The position numbers were made by a program, and so were the translations under genes. DNA of 64,000 nucleotides from Hypomyces perniciosus (Eukaryota > Ascomycota > Sordariomycetes > Hypocreales > Hypocreaceae): NCBI GenBank assembly GCA_008477525.1, contig SPDT01000005.1, forward strand, positions 2,542,001 to 2,606,000, given 5' to 3'. The notes under the pieces are model-generated. The model was not told the DNA's origin and ran no database searches. It worked only from the letters and a program-made list of their open reading frames with translations. Below are positions 1-10,520 of this stretch, one piece after another (the stretch's first letter is position 1; each line of letters starts with the position of its first letter).

Positions 1-603
1 GCGCAACCTCTTTCGACTCCCTTTGATCATCTGAGAACTTGTGGGTGTATTGAAGCTCTGCTAACAGCCATCTGTTTATTAATTAATATGTAGGTACTGC
101 GTGCTTGACATTTGCGTCGCTATTCCCACGTGGATCCGCGGCGGCTGCCTCTTATCGCTAATAAGACTCCATACTACTCCGTACTTAGCGGACTAAAACT
201 CCATGCTAGACTAATACTGGCCCACGCAAACCACTGTTGGTGAGGCGCTGCATGGCACGAGACGCGCTGATTCCCACCTTTAGCGTTGGTCATGCCAGCA
301 GGTCGATCTCCTTGTTCTATCCTTTCATCTTAATCAACCTACGTTATCGCCCGAATTCCTAGACCCATCCGATTCTTTGTCCATGACGAAACGACCCCTT
401 CCACTTTCTTTCATCACGGGCCCCCAGCCCAAGACCGAAACCGAGTCGAAACCGAGTCAAATCCGAGCCGCCGGTCGCCAGTCTCTTGCTTAGATTGGTA
501 GGTGGTTAGAGACGAGCAGACACGGCTCTCCCTCTCTCTCTCGCCTCGCCTCTCATCAGTCTTCGCCAGAGTGTCGCCATCATACCATCCGTCACTCGCC
601 AAC
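1..603. other. Upstream region of the CLC exchanger gene
   Basis: No coding region is supported here. The last 120 bases before the CLC start contain a pyrimidine-rich CT tract (about 526-555), a common feature of fungal promoters and 5' leaders. An ATG-less upstream stretch stays open in the same frame from about 502 to the ATG at 604, but its composition suggests leader, not protein. Nothing from an upstream neighbour can be recognised. Confidence 0.5.
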
Positions 604-3598
604 ATGGCGGATCGAGATAGAGACAGTCCGTCGTCACAACCGTCATCTCCCCGTACAAGTCGTCGGCCACTTCCTCTGCTCCGGAATCACTCCTCAAATG
701 ACCCAGATGAACGATCCCCGCTGCTGTCGTCGGGTTCGCGATCGCGCATCAGGATACATGGCGGGGCCACATCCTCACGACACCCCAGCCTGTCCCGCAA
801 CCAGAGCTATTCAGGTAGACTTGTCCCTCTCTCTACCCAAAGACTTCGTTCCAAGGTGTGCGATTGCTAAATCCCATTCAGCTGTAGACTCGCGACACCA
901 TAGTCGGCACTCCTCCTGGGGCCATCGACTAGCCCATGCATTCAGCGAGCGCCGCGGGTCTATGTCAGAGTCCAAAGGCTCCATCTTCCCCGATGACCGA
1001 GTGTGGTACGACCAATTCACAAGCACCGACTGGGTGCACGATACAATCGCCGATTCGTACCGCGTCAAGGCCCTCCGCAGCAGGAAAGACTTCTGGGGCC
1101 GCATCTTGGTAATATTTGATGGAAGCCAAGGGTGGATTCTGAGTGCTCTTTGCGGCTTTGTGATTGCGCTGGTAGCGTACGTCGTCGATGTCGCCGAGTC
1201 TACCGTATTCGACTTCAAGAATGGCTTTTGTGCCCGCGCATGGTACCTTGACGAGAAGGTAAGCGATAATCTTGACGCCGAGGCCTTTACACATGATATA
1301 CACACCACGATAGCGCTGAGACGGGGCAATTTAACTGACGGGACTTATAGAGCTGTTGTCCTCGTGGCCATTGCGATGATTGGAAGACTTGGTCCCAGAC
1401 ATTGAACTATCATCCGTTCGGACAGAAATGGACAGATTTTCTGATTTACCTGGCGTGCGTCATCACGTTTGCACTCGCCTCATGCTGGATAGCTCTGTTG
1501 ACCAAAACCGTCGTCCCTTCGGCCTACCGTTTAACCACCCTGGACGAGAACCTCGCTGCCGAAAGTGTTCCCCAAATGCTGGATGATGCCAATGGCGACG
1601 AAAGTGCCAGCCCCCGACAACAAGTCGACAAGCAACCCGAGAATCCGCCAATGGTTTACTACTCAGCGGTAGGCAGTGGTGTTGCTGAGGTTCGTGTCAT
1701 TCTCAGTGGCTTCGTCCTGCACGGGTTCCTTGGTTTCAAGACGCTCGTCATCAAGATGATTTCTTTGGTGTTGAGTGTCTCCTCGGGTTTAAGTCTCGGC
1801 AAGGAAGGCCCCTTTGTTCACATGGCCACATGTGTAGGCAATATTGCCTGCCGTCTCTTTACAAAGTATGATCGGAATGACGCCAAGAGACGAGAAGTTC
1901 TCTCCGCCGCCGCCGCCGCCGGTGTTGCTGTCGCTTTTGGTGCGCCTCTTGGTGGAGTATTATTCGGTCTGGAAGAGGTATCCTACTTCTTCCCGGCTAA
2001 AACTCTATTCCGAACCTTCTTCGCCTGCATTGTAGCCTCCTTGTCTCTCAAGTTTTTGAATCCATATGGCACTCACAAAATTGTCATGTTTGAGATTCGA
2101 TATCTAGTGGATTGGGAATACTTTGAGTTGGGGTCCTTCATCTTTGTGGGTATCCTTGGCGGTGCTATGGGAGCACTCTTTATCAAGGCATCCAAATATT
2201 GGGCACAGTCCTTTCGCAGAATCAAGGTCATCAAGACCTATCCGCTACTGGAGGTATTCCTGGTAGCTGTAATGACTGGGTTGATGAGCTATTGGAATCC
2301 CCTGACCAAGCTTTCTGTTGCGAAACTATTGTTAAACCTGGCTTCTCCGTGCGACCGTTCTAACAGAGATGGGCTGGGGCTCTGTCCTAAGTCAGTGGAT
2401 GACATACCCTCAATTCTACTGACGCTCATCGTGGCGTTTTTAATCAAGGGGTTCTTGACTGTCATCACTTTCGGAATCGTGGGTTTGCCCCGCAAAAGAT
2501 GTATACGTTCAACCTTGCTAACGTCTTATACAGAAAGTTCCCGCCGGAATCTACATTCCGTCCATGGTTGTCGGTGGCTTGATGGGTCGAATCATTGGCC
2601 ACTTGGTGCAATGGTTTGTGCTTACTGTTCCCGATTGGGGAATCTGGGGAGGTTGTGCAACCGCCTCGGACGGGACGTGCATCCAACCTGGGGTTTACGG
2701 TTTGATTGCCGCTGGTGCAACAATGTGCGGTGTCACAAGATTGTCAGTGACCTTGGCGGTCATCTTGTTCGAGCTCACCGGCAGCCTTGACTATGTGCTA
2801 CCATTTTCGCTATCGATTCTTGTGGCCAAGTGGACGGCGGATGCTATTGAACCATGCAGTATTTATGTGAGCCATATAGTCTGGGAATGACGTGGGTGAA
2901 TTCACTAACAAGATGCAGGATCTCCTCACGAACATGAATGCCTACCCATTCTTGGATAACAAGCATAAGCCTATCTTCACTGGCGACCTAACAGACATTG
3001 TTCGTCGGGTACGCAGGGAGAGGATCATTGACATTACAAACTCGCCAATGGTCCCTGCCTCGAGCCTCCGGACCAAGCTTGAAATCCTTCACCGTGCGGG
3101 CGAGCTGGACGGCGGCCTGCCTATCATTAGGAAGGACATCCTGGTGGGCCTTATACCTGCCCCAGACCTCCAGTTCGCCTTGGATCGTCTCGAAGATGAG
3201 GGCTCATGTCTCTGCTTGATGGACCAAGTCCCGAGCATTGATGACGACGACGACAACCTGGACCCAACCGACTTTACACAGTATATTGATCCGGTGCGTC
3301 TTCCCGGGATGCCATTTGATGGGCAATTGGCATATGACTAACAAGTTTACAGGCCCCAGTTGCGTTAGACATTAGGTCACCGATGGATCTGGTGTATGAA
3401 TGCTTTGTTAAACTGGGTCTTCGGTATATTTGTGTCCTGAGAGATGGCAAATATGCCGGAATGGTGAGTGACCAGTCCACAGTGGGAGGGCCCTCGTTTT
3501 GTGCTAGTGCTAATAGACTGGTGTTACAGATCCACAAGAAGACTTTTGTCAAGTATATGCGGGAACTAGAAGAAGAACAACAGGGAGCCCCTTATTGA
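604..3598 (+). CDS. CLC-family chloride/proton exchanger (Gef1/CLC-3-5 type)
   Basis: Seven exons: 604-814, 882-1258, 1351-2478, 2534-2866, 2919-3293, 3353-3463, 3530-3598; introns of 52-92 bp, frames join exactly to 867 residues. The N-terminal ~110 residues are Ser/Arg-rich and cytosolic. The membrane core follows, with the anion-site motif GSGVAE (about 304; the usual Pro is Ala, and yeast Gef1 also departs from Pro here), GKEGPFVH (346-353; gating Glu348) and GLEEVSYFF, whose second Glu (about 405) matches the proton glutamate of exchangers and is lacking in true channels. KVPAGIYIPS begins exon 4. Two CBS domains fill about 690-860. Known for the family: acidification and ion balance of Golgi, endosome or vacuole. 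Exchanger rather than channel is an inference from Glu405. Start chosen at the first ATG followed by coding-like sequence; the PDERSPLL stretch could be a dileucine-type sorting signal. Confidence 0.93.
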
Positions 3599-4936
3599 TG
3601 AAGGCACCGAGGAGAATGCTCAGCCCACGACGGCTTGGAGCAGAGGTAATACACCGGGAACAGGACAAAGACTCTTTTCGCGCTATTCTTTTTTTTATTC
3701 AATTTTGAGGCATCATTACAGGCGTTGCATGGTTTTGGCGCATGGTCTTGGGTTTATTGTCAATTGGATTCTATACAATCTGACCCGTGGTTTGGTCATT
3801 CCTTGGGGGGCATGCTGTTTTACAACTGTTAGCATGAAGTCTTGTCGTATTATTATGAGTAGTGTTACGGAGTAGAATTGATCAATGGGGAACAAGGCGT
3901 CGATGTGTGCAGCTAGAGTTACGGGGAGTACGGATTGTGTGACGAAAAAGTTCTCACGGTCGACACTTATTATTATTAGTAGTATAAATTAGACGTAGAT
4001 TGCGTGACGAGCCATGTGTACTTCGTAATCCTGTGAAACTCGTCGTCCCGGCTAGCTTGCCGGCCAGACCGGTATCGTGGCCGAACCGGAGCCGGAAGGG
4101 AGCCGGCGGAGTTGATGAAGCCCCACCAACGGGGAACTGTGCATTGTATGATAGGGAACTCGCCTGCATCTTTGCAACAAGGAGCAAATAAACAGTGCAC
4201 ACGTCTTCCTACCTCTAACCAGAGGGGTACATGATTTACAGGGTCAAGTGCGCCGTCTCCTTTGCCTCCTCACCGATCGGCTGCAGATGAGCACCCGTGT
4301 ACTTCGTACTTGGTAGCATAAAAGCTATCCAGGAACCGCGTTTAAGCAAAGACCGGCCAAGATAAACAGGACATGTGGTCCGTATGAGACGCCGACGTCG
4401 GTGCAGACCCTTGAGCGGCGATTCGATAGCCCGGGCACTTCGTACATAGTAGATACGAGATCCATCTGGCATGCATGATAGATCCCCTGCCCAACTTGGT
4501 TACAGAGCTGGAGCTTGGGAGGAGCACAACTCCGAAGTACGTAAACTAGACGCAGAGCTGGCCAATAAGTGCCACGCCAGCGCCCCAATGCCGGATTTAG
4601 TGAATATTGTTAGGGGTCTTTGGCGACCATCAAGGCCTAGAGGCCCCCGTTTCCCCCGCGCGCGCCGCCCCTCCGCACCTCACTAGACCCCACAGATAAG
4701 CCCTCTGTAACCGCTCCTCTCCGATAAAAAGGGAAGCTCCCTGCTCACTGGCCGCCATCATGAGACCAAAGCTGCCACCGCACCCAACCAAAGCACCGTC
4801 TCGTCTCGTCTCGTCGGATCGTCTTACTTTTACGTCACCGTCACGACAGGAGGGGGGACTCATAACCCAATTCCTCTCCCAATCGGATTCCACGTGTCAT
4901 TTCAAGAGGAGGTTCCAAGAGCCATAAGGTTCCAAG
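3599..4936. promoter_or_regulatory. Intergenic region; GABA-T promoter with GATA sites
   Basis: This 1.3-kb stretch holds the CLC 3' end and the promoter of the GABA transaminase gene. No ORF here has coding character. AGATAAG at 4694-4700 and CCGATAA at 4721-4727 match the HGATAR sites bound by fungal nitrogen GATA factors (AreA/NIT2), about 210-245 bp before the ATG. GABA catabolism is under AreA control in Aspergillus nidulans, so the sites are plausible, but they are short and could occur by chance. An AT-rich stretch around 3690-3870 probably belongs to the CLC terminator region. Confidence 0.45.
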
Positions 4937-6533
4937 ATGTCTGCCCTCCGAGCCGCTCTGGTCTTGCGTCCTGCGGTCCGTCAATCTCTCCAGCACTCCT
5001 CTCACATCACTGCTCGCAGCTTCACCACCAGCACCATCAGAATGGCGTCGTCCAAGCCTTTTGTTCAGGGGGAGCCTGACGCTCCCGTTCTGGCGACTCA
5101 GCTCCCTGGGCCGCAGAGCAGCAAGATCACCAGCGAGTTGAGCCAAGTGTTTGATACGCGGAGCCTCAACATGATGGCCGACTACACCAAGAGCGTGGGC
5201 AACTACATTGCCGACCCGGATGGAAACTACCTCCTCGATGTGTGAGTCTGGGTGCTTTAGTCGCCTCCCTGCGGCATTGGGCAGATATGGGCTAACACTG
5301 TTCTCCTTTTCCTCTTCATTCAGGTATGCTCAGATTGCTTCCATCCCAGTCGGCTACAACAACCCAACTCTGGCCAAAGCTGCCTCTACCCCTGAGATGG
5401 TCAATGCCATCATCAACCGTCCCGCTCTGGGCAACTTCCCCTCCCACGATTGGGCTGAGATCCTCAAGACCGGTATCCTCAAGGTGGCTCCCAAGGGCCT
5501 CGACAATGTCTTCACTGCCATGGCTGGCTCTGACGCCAACGAGACCGCCTACAAGGCTGCCTTTATCTACCGACGACAGCAAGAGCGTGGCGGCGCCGAC
5601 GTCGAGTTCACCGAGCAGGAGCTCGAGTCCGCCATGAACAACCAGGCTCCTGGCGCCTCCCAGCTCTCTATCCTATCCTTCAAGACGGCTTTCCACGGCC
5701 GCCTGTTCGGCACTCTCTCCACCACTCGCTCCAAGCCCATCCATAAGGTCGATATCCCCGCCTTCGACTGGCCGCAAGCCACCTTCCCCATACTCAAGTA
5801 CCCGCTCGACCAGCACGCCGAGGAGAACGCCAAGATTGAGCAAGCCAGCCTCGACGAGGTCGAGCACCTCATCAAGACCTGGCACATCCCCCCTGCCGCT
5901 GTCGTGGTCGAGCCCATCCAGAGCGAGGGCGGTGACAACCACGCCAGCCCCAACTTCTTCCGCGGCCTGCGTGCCCTCACTAAGAAGCACAATGTCCTTC
6001 TCATCGTCGACGAGGTCCAGACCGGCGTCGGTGCCACAGGCAAGTTCTGGGCTCACGACCACTGGAACCTCCAGGACCCTCCGGACATGGTCACCTTCTC
6101 CAAGAAGGCCCAAACCGCCGGCTTCTACTACGGCAACCCTGAACTGCGGCCCAACAAGCCCTACCGCCAGTTCAACACCTGGATGGGCGATCCCGCCCGC
6201 GCGCTGCTTTTCCGTGCCATCATCAGCGAGATTGAGCGCCTCGACCTCGTCAACCACACCGCCCGCGTCGGCGACTACCTCTTCGCCAAGCTCGAGACTC
6301 TAGCCTCCAAATACCCAGAGCACTTCAAGAACCTCCGCGGCAAGGGCCAGGGCACCTTCATTGCCTTTGACAACCCCAAGCGTGACGCGTTCCTCCTCAA
6401 GGCCAAGGAGTTTGGCATCAACATCGGAGGCAGCGGAGCTACTGCCGTGCGTCTGCGTCCTATGCTGACTTTCCAGGAGCACCACGCCGATATCCTGCTC
6501 GAAGCCCTGGAGAAGATCGCCAAGGCCTTGTAA
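4937..6533 (+). CDS. 4-aminobutyrate aminotransferase, mitochondrial (GABA transaminase)
   Basis: Two exons, 4937-5241 and 5324-6533, separated by an 82-bp intron with GTGAGT donor and GCTAAC branch; 504 residues, the usual family length. It converts GABA and 2-oxoglutarate to succinic semialdehyde and glutamate with PLP, the first step of the GABA shunt. The first ~35 residues are basic, Ser/Ala-rich and end in RSFTTS, a typical mitochondrial presequence; a second Met (about residue 36, MASSKPF) could start a cytosolic form. The class-III aminotransferase core shows DEVQTGVGATGKFWAH (PLP-ring Asp region) and TFSKKAQTAG, where by spacing against E. coli GabT the second Lys (K363) is the PLP-binding residue. 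FNTWMGDPARALL is also typical. Fungal counterparts are called gatA or UGA1; orthology to either symbol is not proven here. Confidence 0.95.
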
Positions 6534-7652
6534 GGAACGAAGAATACATGAATAGTTTCTTATTTTGTCTTTGGTCTTGATGGTGAAATCATGGAGTTAA
6601 CGTTGACCGGTTTATGATAGTTTCATGATGGCTTTCAAGGGGGGTGGGGTACGTCAAAATGGAAGACAACCACAAAAACATACCAAACAAAAAATCTATA
6701 ATAAAAAGATACTAGTTTCGTCGCCCATGATTCGCGGTGGAAATTAATACATGTTTTGAAGCCAAGTGCGTTTATTCTCTAGTTCTCCTTCTATTGGTCA
6801 AGTACAAGATCAAATCAACCAACTCAACAAATGCACCTAAATCTACGGAGTATTTGATGGTTGAATGTACATTTTCTTGCACTCTTTATCCATTTCCTTC
6901 CTGGCCCCTTACTCTGACCATGCTTAACCTAGACTGTATTCCACGAATGCCTACTTTTTGCAACTGTTTCCCGTGGATAATTAACAAAGGTGATTCTGAA
7001 TTGGGTCCCGCCCAGGGGAGATTATTATTTAATTCCAAGCTCCATGTATAAATGGCCAGAGATATCATGACCCGTTCTATGGAGGAAACCCGCCTCCACG
7101 AGTTCACCTTGTTCAACTCCTCTACCTGCCCAATGCCAAATGCACAAAAACCGCAAACAATATCCTTGATAATCATATGCGTCTGGTCGTGTATAATGCC
7201 CATAAACAAACCCCATTTTCTGACAAGATGTCAGGACATGTCCCAAATTGCCATCGTGTAGTGTATGAAAGTCGCCTGACGCCATCGATCGTATGCTTAC
7301 CACCGAAATGCCCCAAGAAGCGTATAAGAGAAAAATGCATGAATCAAAACTGATATGATTGTGTACTTTTAGCAACACCAGTCTCTGCAATCTAGCAAGC
7401 CCAATATCAAGTCACGAGGCATCGAATATATAGATTCAGAATCGGCTGAATTGGACTTGATCGATTGTTACCCCATATTACGGAAATCGTGAACACCTAG
7501 GAAGTCTAGGCTTGGATCTGAGACGACGGTACTGCGGATGCTGCTGGTAGCAGAGCGTTGGTACGCAGCGCTGGCTCAAGGCGCACAGGACGTGGCGACT
7601 GCAGCGACCGAACGTCGTGAAAGTCTGTCGATTCTTTCCCGGCCAACACCCG
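6534..7652. other. Convergent intergenic region, no gene seen
   Basis: 3' flanks of the GABA-T gene (+) and the AT-hook gene (-). It is moderately AT-rich with T-rich and A-rich runs around 6540-6720, suitable for polyadenylation. The overlapping ORFs of 104-121 codons on both strands near 6737-7390 have no recognisable domain and are judged fortuitous. Confidence 0.5.
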
Positions 7653-8554
7653 CTAAGTGGACGAGTCAGAGATGGGTGGCTCAACATTCTCGGGGTTGTT
7701 ACTTGCCGGCTGCACACTGCCATTAGAAGGAGCTGTAGTGACAGGGCTAGCAGAAGTAGCAACATGAGCCGTAGCAGTGGTAGTTGAGCCTGCAACTGCA
7801 GCTGTCCGGCGTCTTTTCTTGCTCCGAGGACTATCTACCAGGGCTGTTGCAGAATGAACTGAGGATGGTGTGGAAACTCGGGGTTCGAAGGTACGGGGGA
7901 GTATTGCTCTAAGTATATTAGGTTCCGGAGCAGGTTGAGAGAGTCGAGGTGCGATAGGAGGGAGGTTGGGATGTAGAGCCCTCTTGTTCCTGGTTGGCGG
8001 CCGGCCTCTCTTCTTCGCTGGTGCTTTCGGAGCTTGCGGTAGAGGAATTCGGTTATCCCCTGTGTCGATTGCAGGTCGGGGGAGAATGGTAAGATGCGGC
8101 TGTGTCGCAGGGGGGGGGCAAGGGTGATGATTGATGGGGCCCGTCATGGCTACAAATTGGTTTGGATGATCCGTGACGTTTTGGGTTGCATGGCCGTTCT
8201 GGGATGTCACAATCATCTGGCTTTGGTTCATGAGAGGCGATGATTGGATTGAAAAGGAATCCGCTACTTGCATACACTGATGCATGTTGCGGCCTGGTCC
8301 AGTTAGCAAATCCATCCCATGAACAACAAGGCCCACTGTTACTGTACCATGTGGAAGTTGCATTTCCATCCAGTTCGGAACTATTTTGTTTAACTTGACA
8401 AATCTCGCCAAGTTTTCGATATCAATAGTGCTGGACTTGATAATTTCAGCCAGGACAAAGCGCTGGGAGCGCGAGGGTCGAGTCAGCATATCATCCCTGG
8501 AGCTGGGTCGTCCTCAGCACGCACCTTTTCCTTTGCAGTGAAGGAGTAAGCCAT
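7653..8554 (-). CDS. AT-hook protein of unknown function
   Basis: Two exons on the minus strand, 8554-8525 (10 codons, MAYSFTAKEK) and 8462-7653, with a 62-bp intron (GTGCGT donor, GCTGAC branch, CCCAG acceptor); 279 residues. I placed the first exon by splice signals; without it the ORF would start inside the intron. Residues 1-50 form a compact, probably helical region (RFVLAEIIKSS then NLARFVKLNKIVPNW), suggestive of a small DNA- or protein-binding domain that I cannot name. The middle is His/Pro/Gln-rich. An AT-hook KKRGRPPTRNKR lies at about 160-171 and a basic SKKRRR patch further on, so a nuclear, minor-groove DNA-binding role is likely. The C-terminus is Ser/Thr/Ala-rich and probably disordered. 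It is transcribed away from the long gene-free region shared with Set2. Confidence 0.75.
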
Positions 8555-9658
8555 GATTGATAAGGCTTCTGGGACCAGGTGAACTGTCAAAGAGGCAAGT
8601 AGAAAAAAGAAACAGGAAGTCGTGGCAGCCTGCGCGTGAACATTGACCCTGTGATAAACGACGGTGGAAGGCTGTTGATTTCCAGGAATTCAAGGAGCTT
8701 GGGGAAGAAAAAACAAAGAGGACTCCGCAGCGTAAGAAGAGAATAATGATTCATTAAGCTTTGAAGGCTGCGCAGCAAGGAGCGAAAAAACGTCGTAGCA
8801 CAACTCTGGCAGAATATATGTCGTGATTGTGCTGCTGCAGGCTCCAACGTCGGCGTTCTTGATTCGTTGGTAGGTCCGTTAACAAGAGTTATTGGCAACG
8901 AGTAGAGACGAAACGAGGGGCGCGCGTCCAGGTTGAAGGTCCATAGGGGCAAGTGGGCTTATTCCGCAACGCCAGTTGACAGTGAGAGTCCGCTTCCCGT
9001 CCACAATCGTCTATCCAGATTTGCAGGCTCGTATCAAAGAGGCGCGACACCAGCTCGCAGGCGCGCGGCTTCTCGAAATACCCGGGAGTCAGACGACTGG
9101 GCTTATAATAGTATATGTATAGCTCTGCAGGAGAAACAGACGCAGACGGGGAGGCGCCGGCTATGCAGTATCCATCCGCGACATGCAGGAGCACGTTGTT
9201 CAGGGTAAGGAAGCGAGCAAGCACGGATGCTAAAGAGGCGCGGGAGGAGGCGAGAACAGGTTGGTTGTCGAACCAAATCTTGCTCTTGGAGTGTAGTAGT
9301 CTGTGGCACATATAATAAGTTGTCGCGGCCTCGAGCGCAAAGAGGTTGTGGGAGTTGGGAGAAAGAATGGCAGTTGAGCAGACTTGGAAGTACTGTCTAT
9401 TACCAGCTGCCAGGGTAGGGCGTTGGCCGTTGAAACTGGCTGTTGGTGTGCCGCTGCCAGGGTTCTTCGACAGGTAAGTATGGATGTACCTATGGGTAGT
9501 ACTACTCGTAAGGCAGGCAAGGGGCCCTCGTGCGTGTGTCAGTCAGTTCGTTCAAGTTCTCCGTTGAGTTGACCCAGTCTTTGTAAGCATCCAACAGGTT
9601 GCCTACGAGTACGCCTGGCTGGTCCAGAGGCAGATGATGCGCCCCGCTCTGTGCTGCG

Positions 9659-9711
9659 TCTCTCCTACTCTCTCTCTCTCGCTCTCTCGCTCTCGGTGTG
9701 TCTCTCTCTGC
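9659..9711. repeat. CT-rich microsatellite
   Basis: An imperfect (CT)n tract interrupted by CG and GTGTG steps; it reads as GA-rich on the opposite strand. Such tracts are common in fungal promoters and no further function is implied. Confidence 0.8.
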
Positions 9712-10486
9712 CTTACGGCGCCCATTGCGGCTCCGCAATATTGTTATTGCCCAGGGCTGCCAGGACGGTCATGGCCAGAGCACATGATAAAGCCTAGAAC
9801 TAACCTATGACAGCACCCCGTGGCGGCGATTTGACAGAAGCCTCCGAGAGACGGCGCTAATGTATGCCGGCCCTGTATAAGATGACGGAAAGCAACTGTG
9901 AATGGTGTGCGGCCCAATCCTCTTTGGGTCGTCCGGAAGCGGCATCAGGGAATCTAATGCGGTGTTTAGGGTCGAGATGAGAGGGAGCCGAGCCACAGTT
10001 GCTGCATTCAGACCTCCGAAGCTGAGTACCTTAGCTGACTGTCTGTTCCCTCGCCTAGCACTATTAGATGGGGCCTTGTGGGTACGGAGAGATAGTTGTA
10101 CATAGGAAGGCGCCTGAACGGAGATACCTAGTAGTACTCGTAATGCACTGAGACCAGGACCACGCGGACGGGCGCTTGTTTAGCCGGTGGAGGTAGCACA
10201 GAGAGACTGGCTCGTCAATGAATGAGTGTCAGTCTTGCTCAACAACACCTTGGCCTATGCCCAATAATAAAGAGCGGGAACAGCGCCAACAAACAAACGA
10301 GACACAGCACAGGGATCTGTCCATTCGTCAACGGCCTGCGTCTCGTGTACGGCGACCGGGCGGGTCCCCCGGCAGGTGGGCGGCATTGGAGGGCGTGTTT
10401 GCATGGCCGTGTAATACCAGGGCATGGCAACTTCGGTGAAAGTCGTGGATCTGGATATCTCCCTGGCTGTGACAACCTGACCTCGA

Positions 10487-10520
10487 CCCTCCCTCCCTCT
10501 CAGGCCTCCCTCCCTCCCGC
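10487..10520. repeat. CCCT-rich low-complexity tract
   Basis: Two blocks of repeated CCTC/CCCT units separated by a few bases. It is a pyrimidine tract in the gene-free region, with no coding content. Confidence 0.7.

Noticed and set aside
5567..6257. Long minus-strand and off-frame ORFs (158-194 codons) across the GABA transaminase
   Set aside because: They mirror a GC-rich, codon-biased real gene; products are low-complexity with no domain.
7653..8554. Idea that the AT-hook gene is functionally tied to the nearby AT-rich block
   Set aside because: AT-hook proteins act genome-wide and the genes between are unrelated; proximity alone is not evidence.
8889..9311. 140-codon minus-strand ORF in the gene-free region
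   Set aside because: No domain, no splice partners, and overlapping frames of similar length on both strands; not distinguishable from chance.
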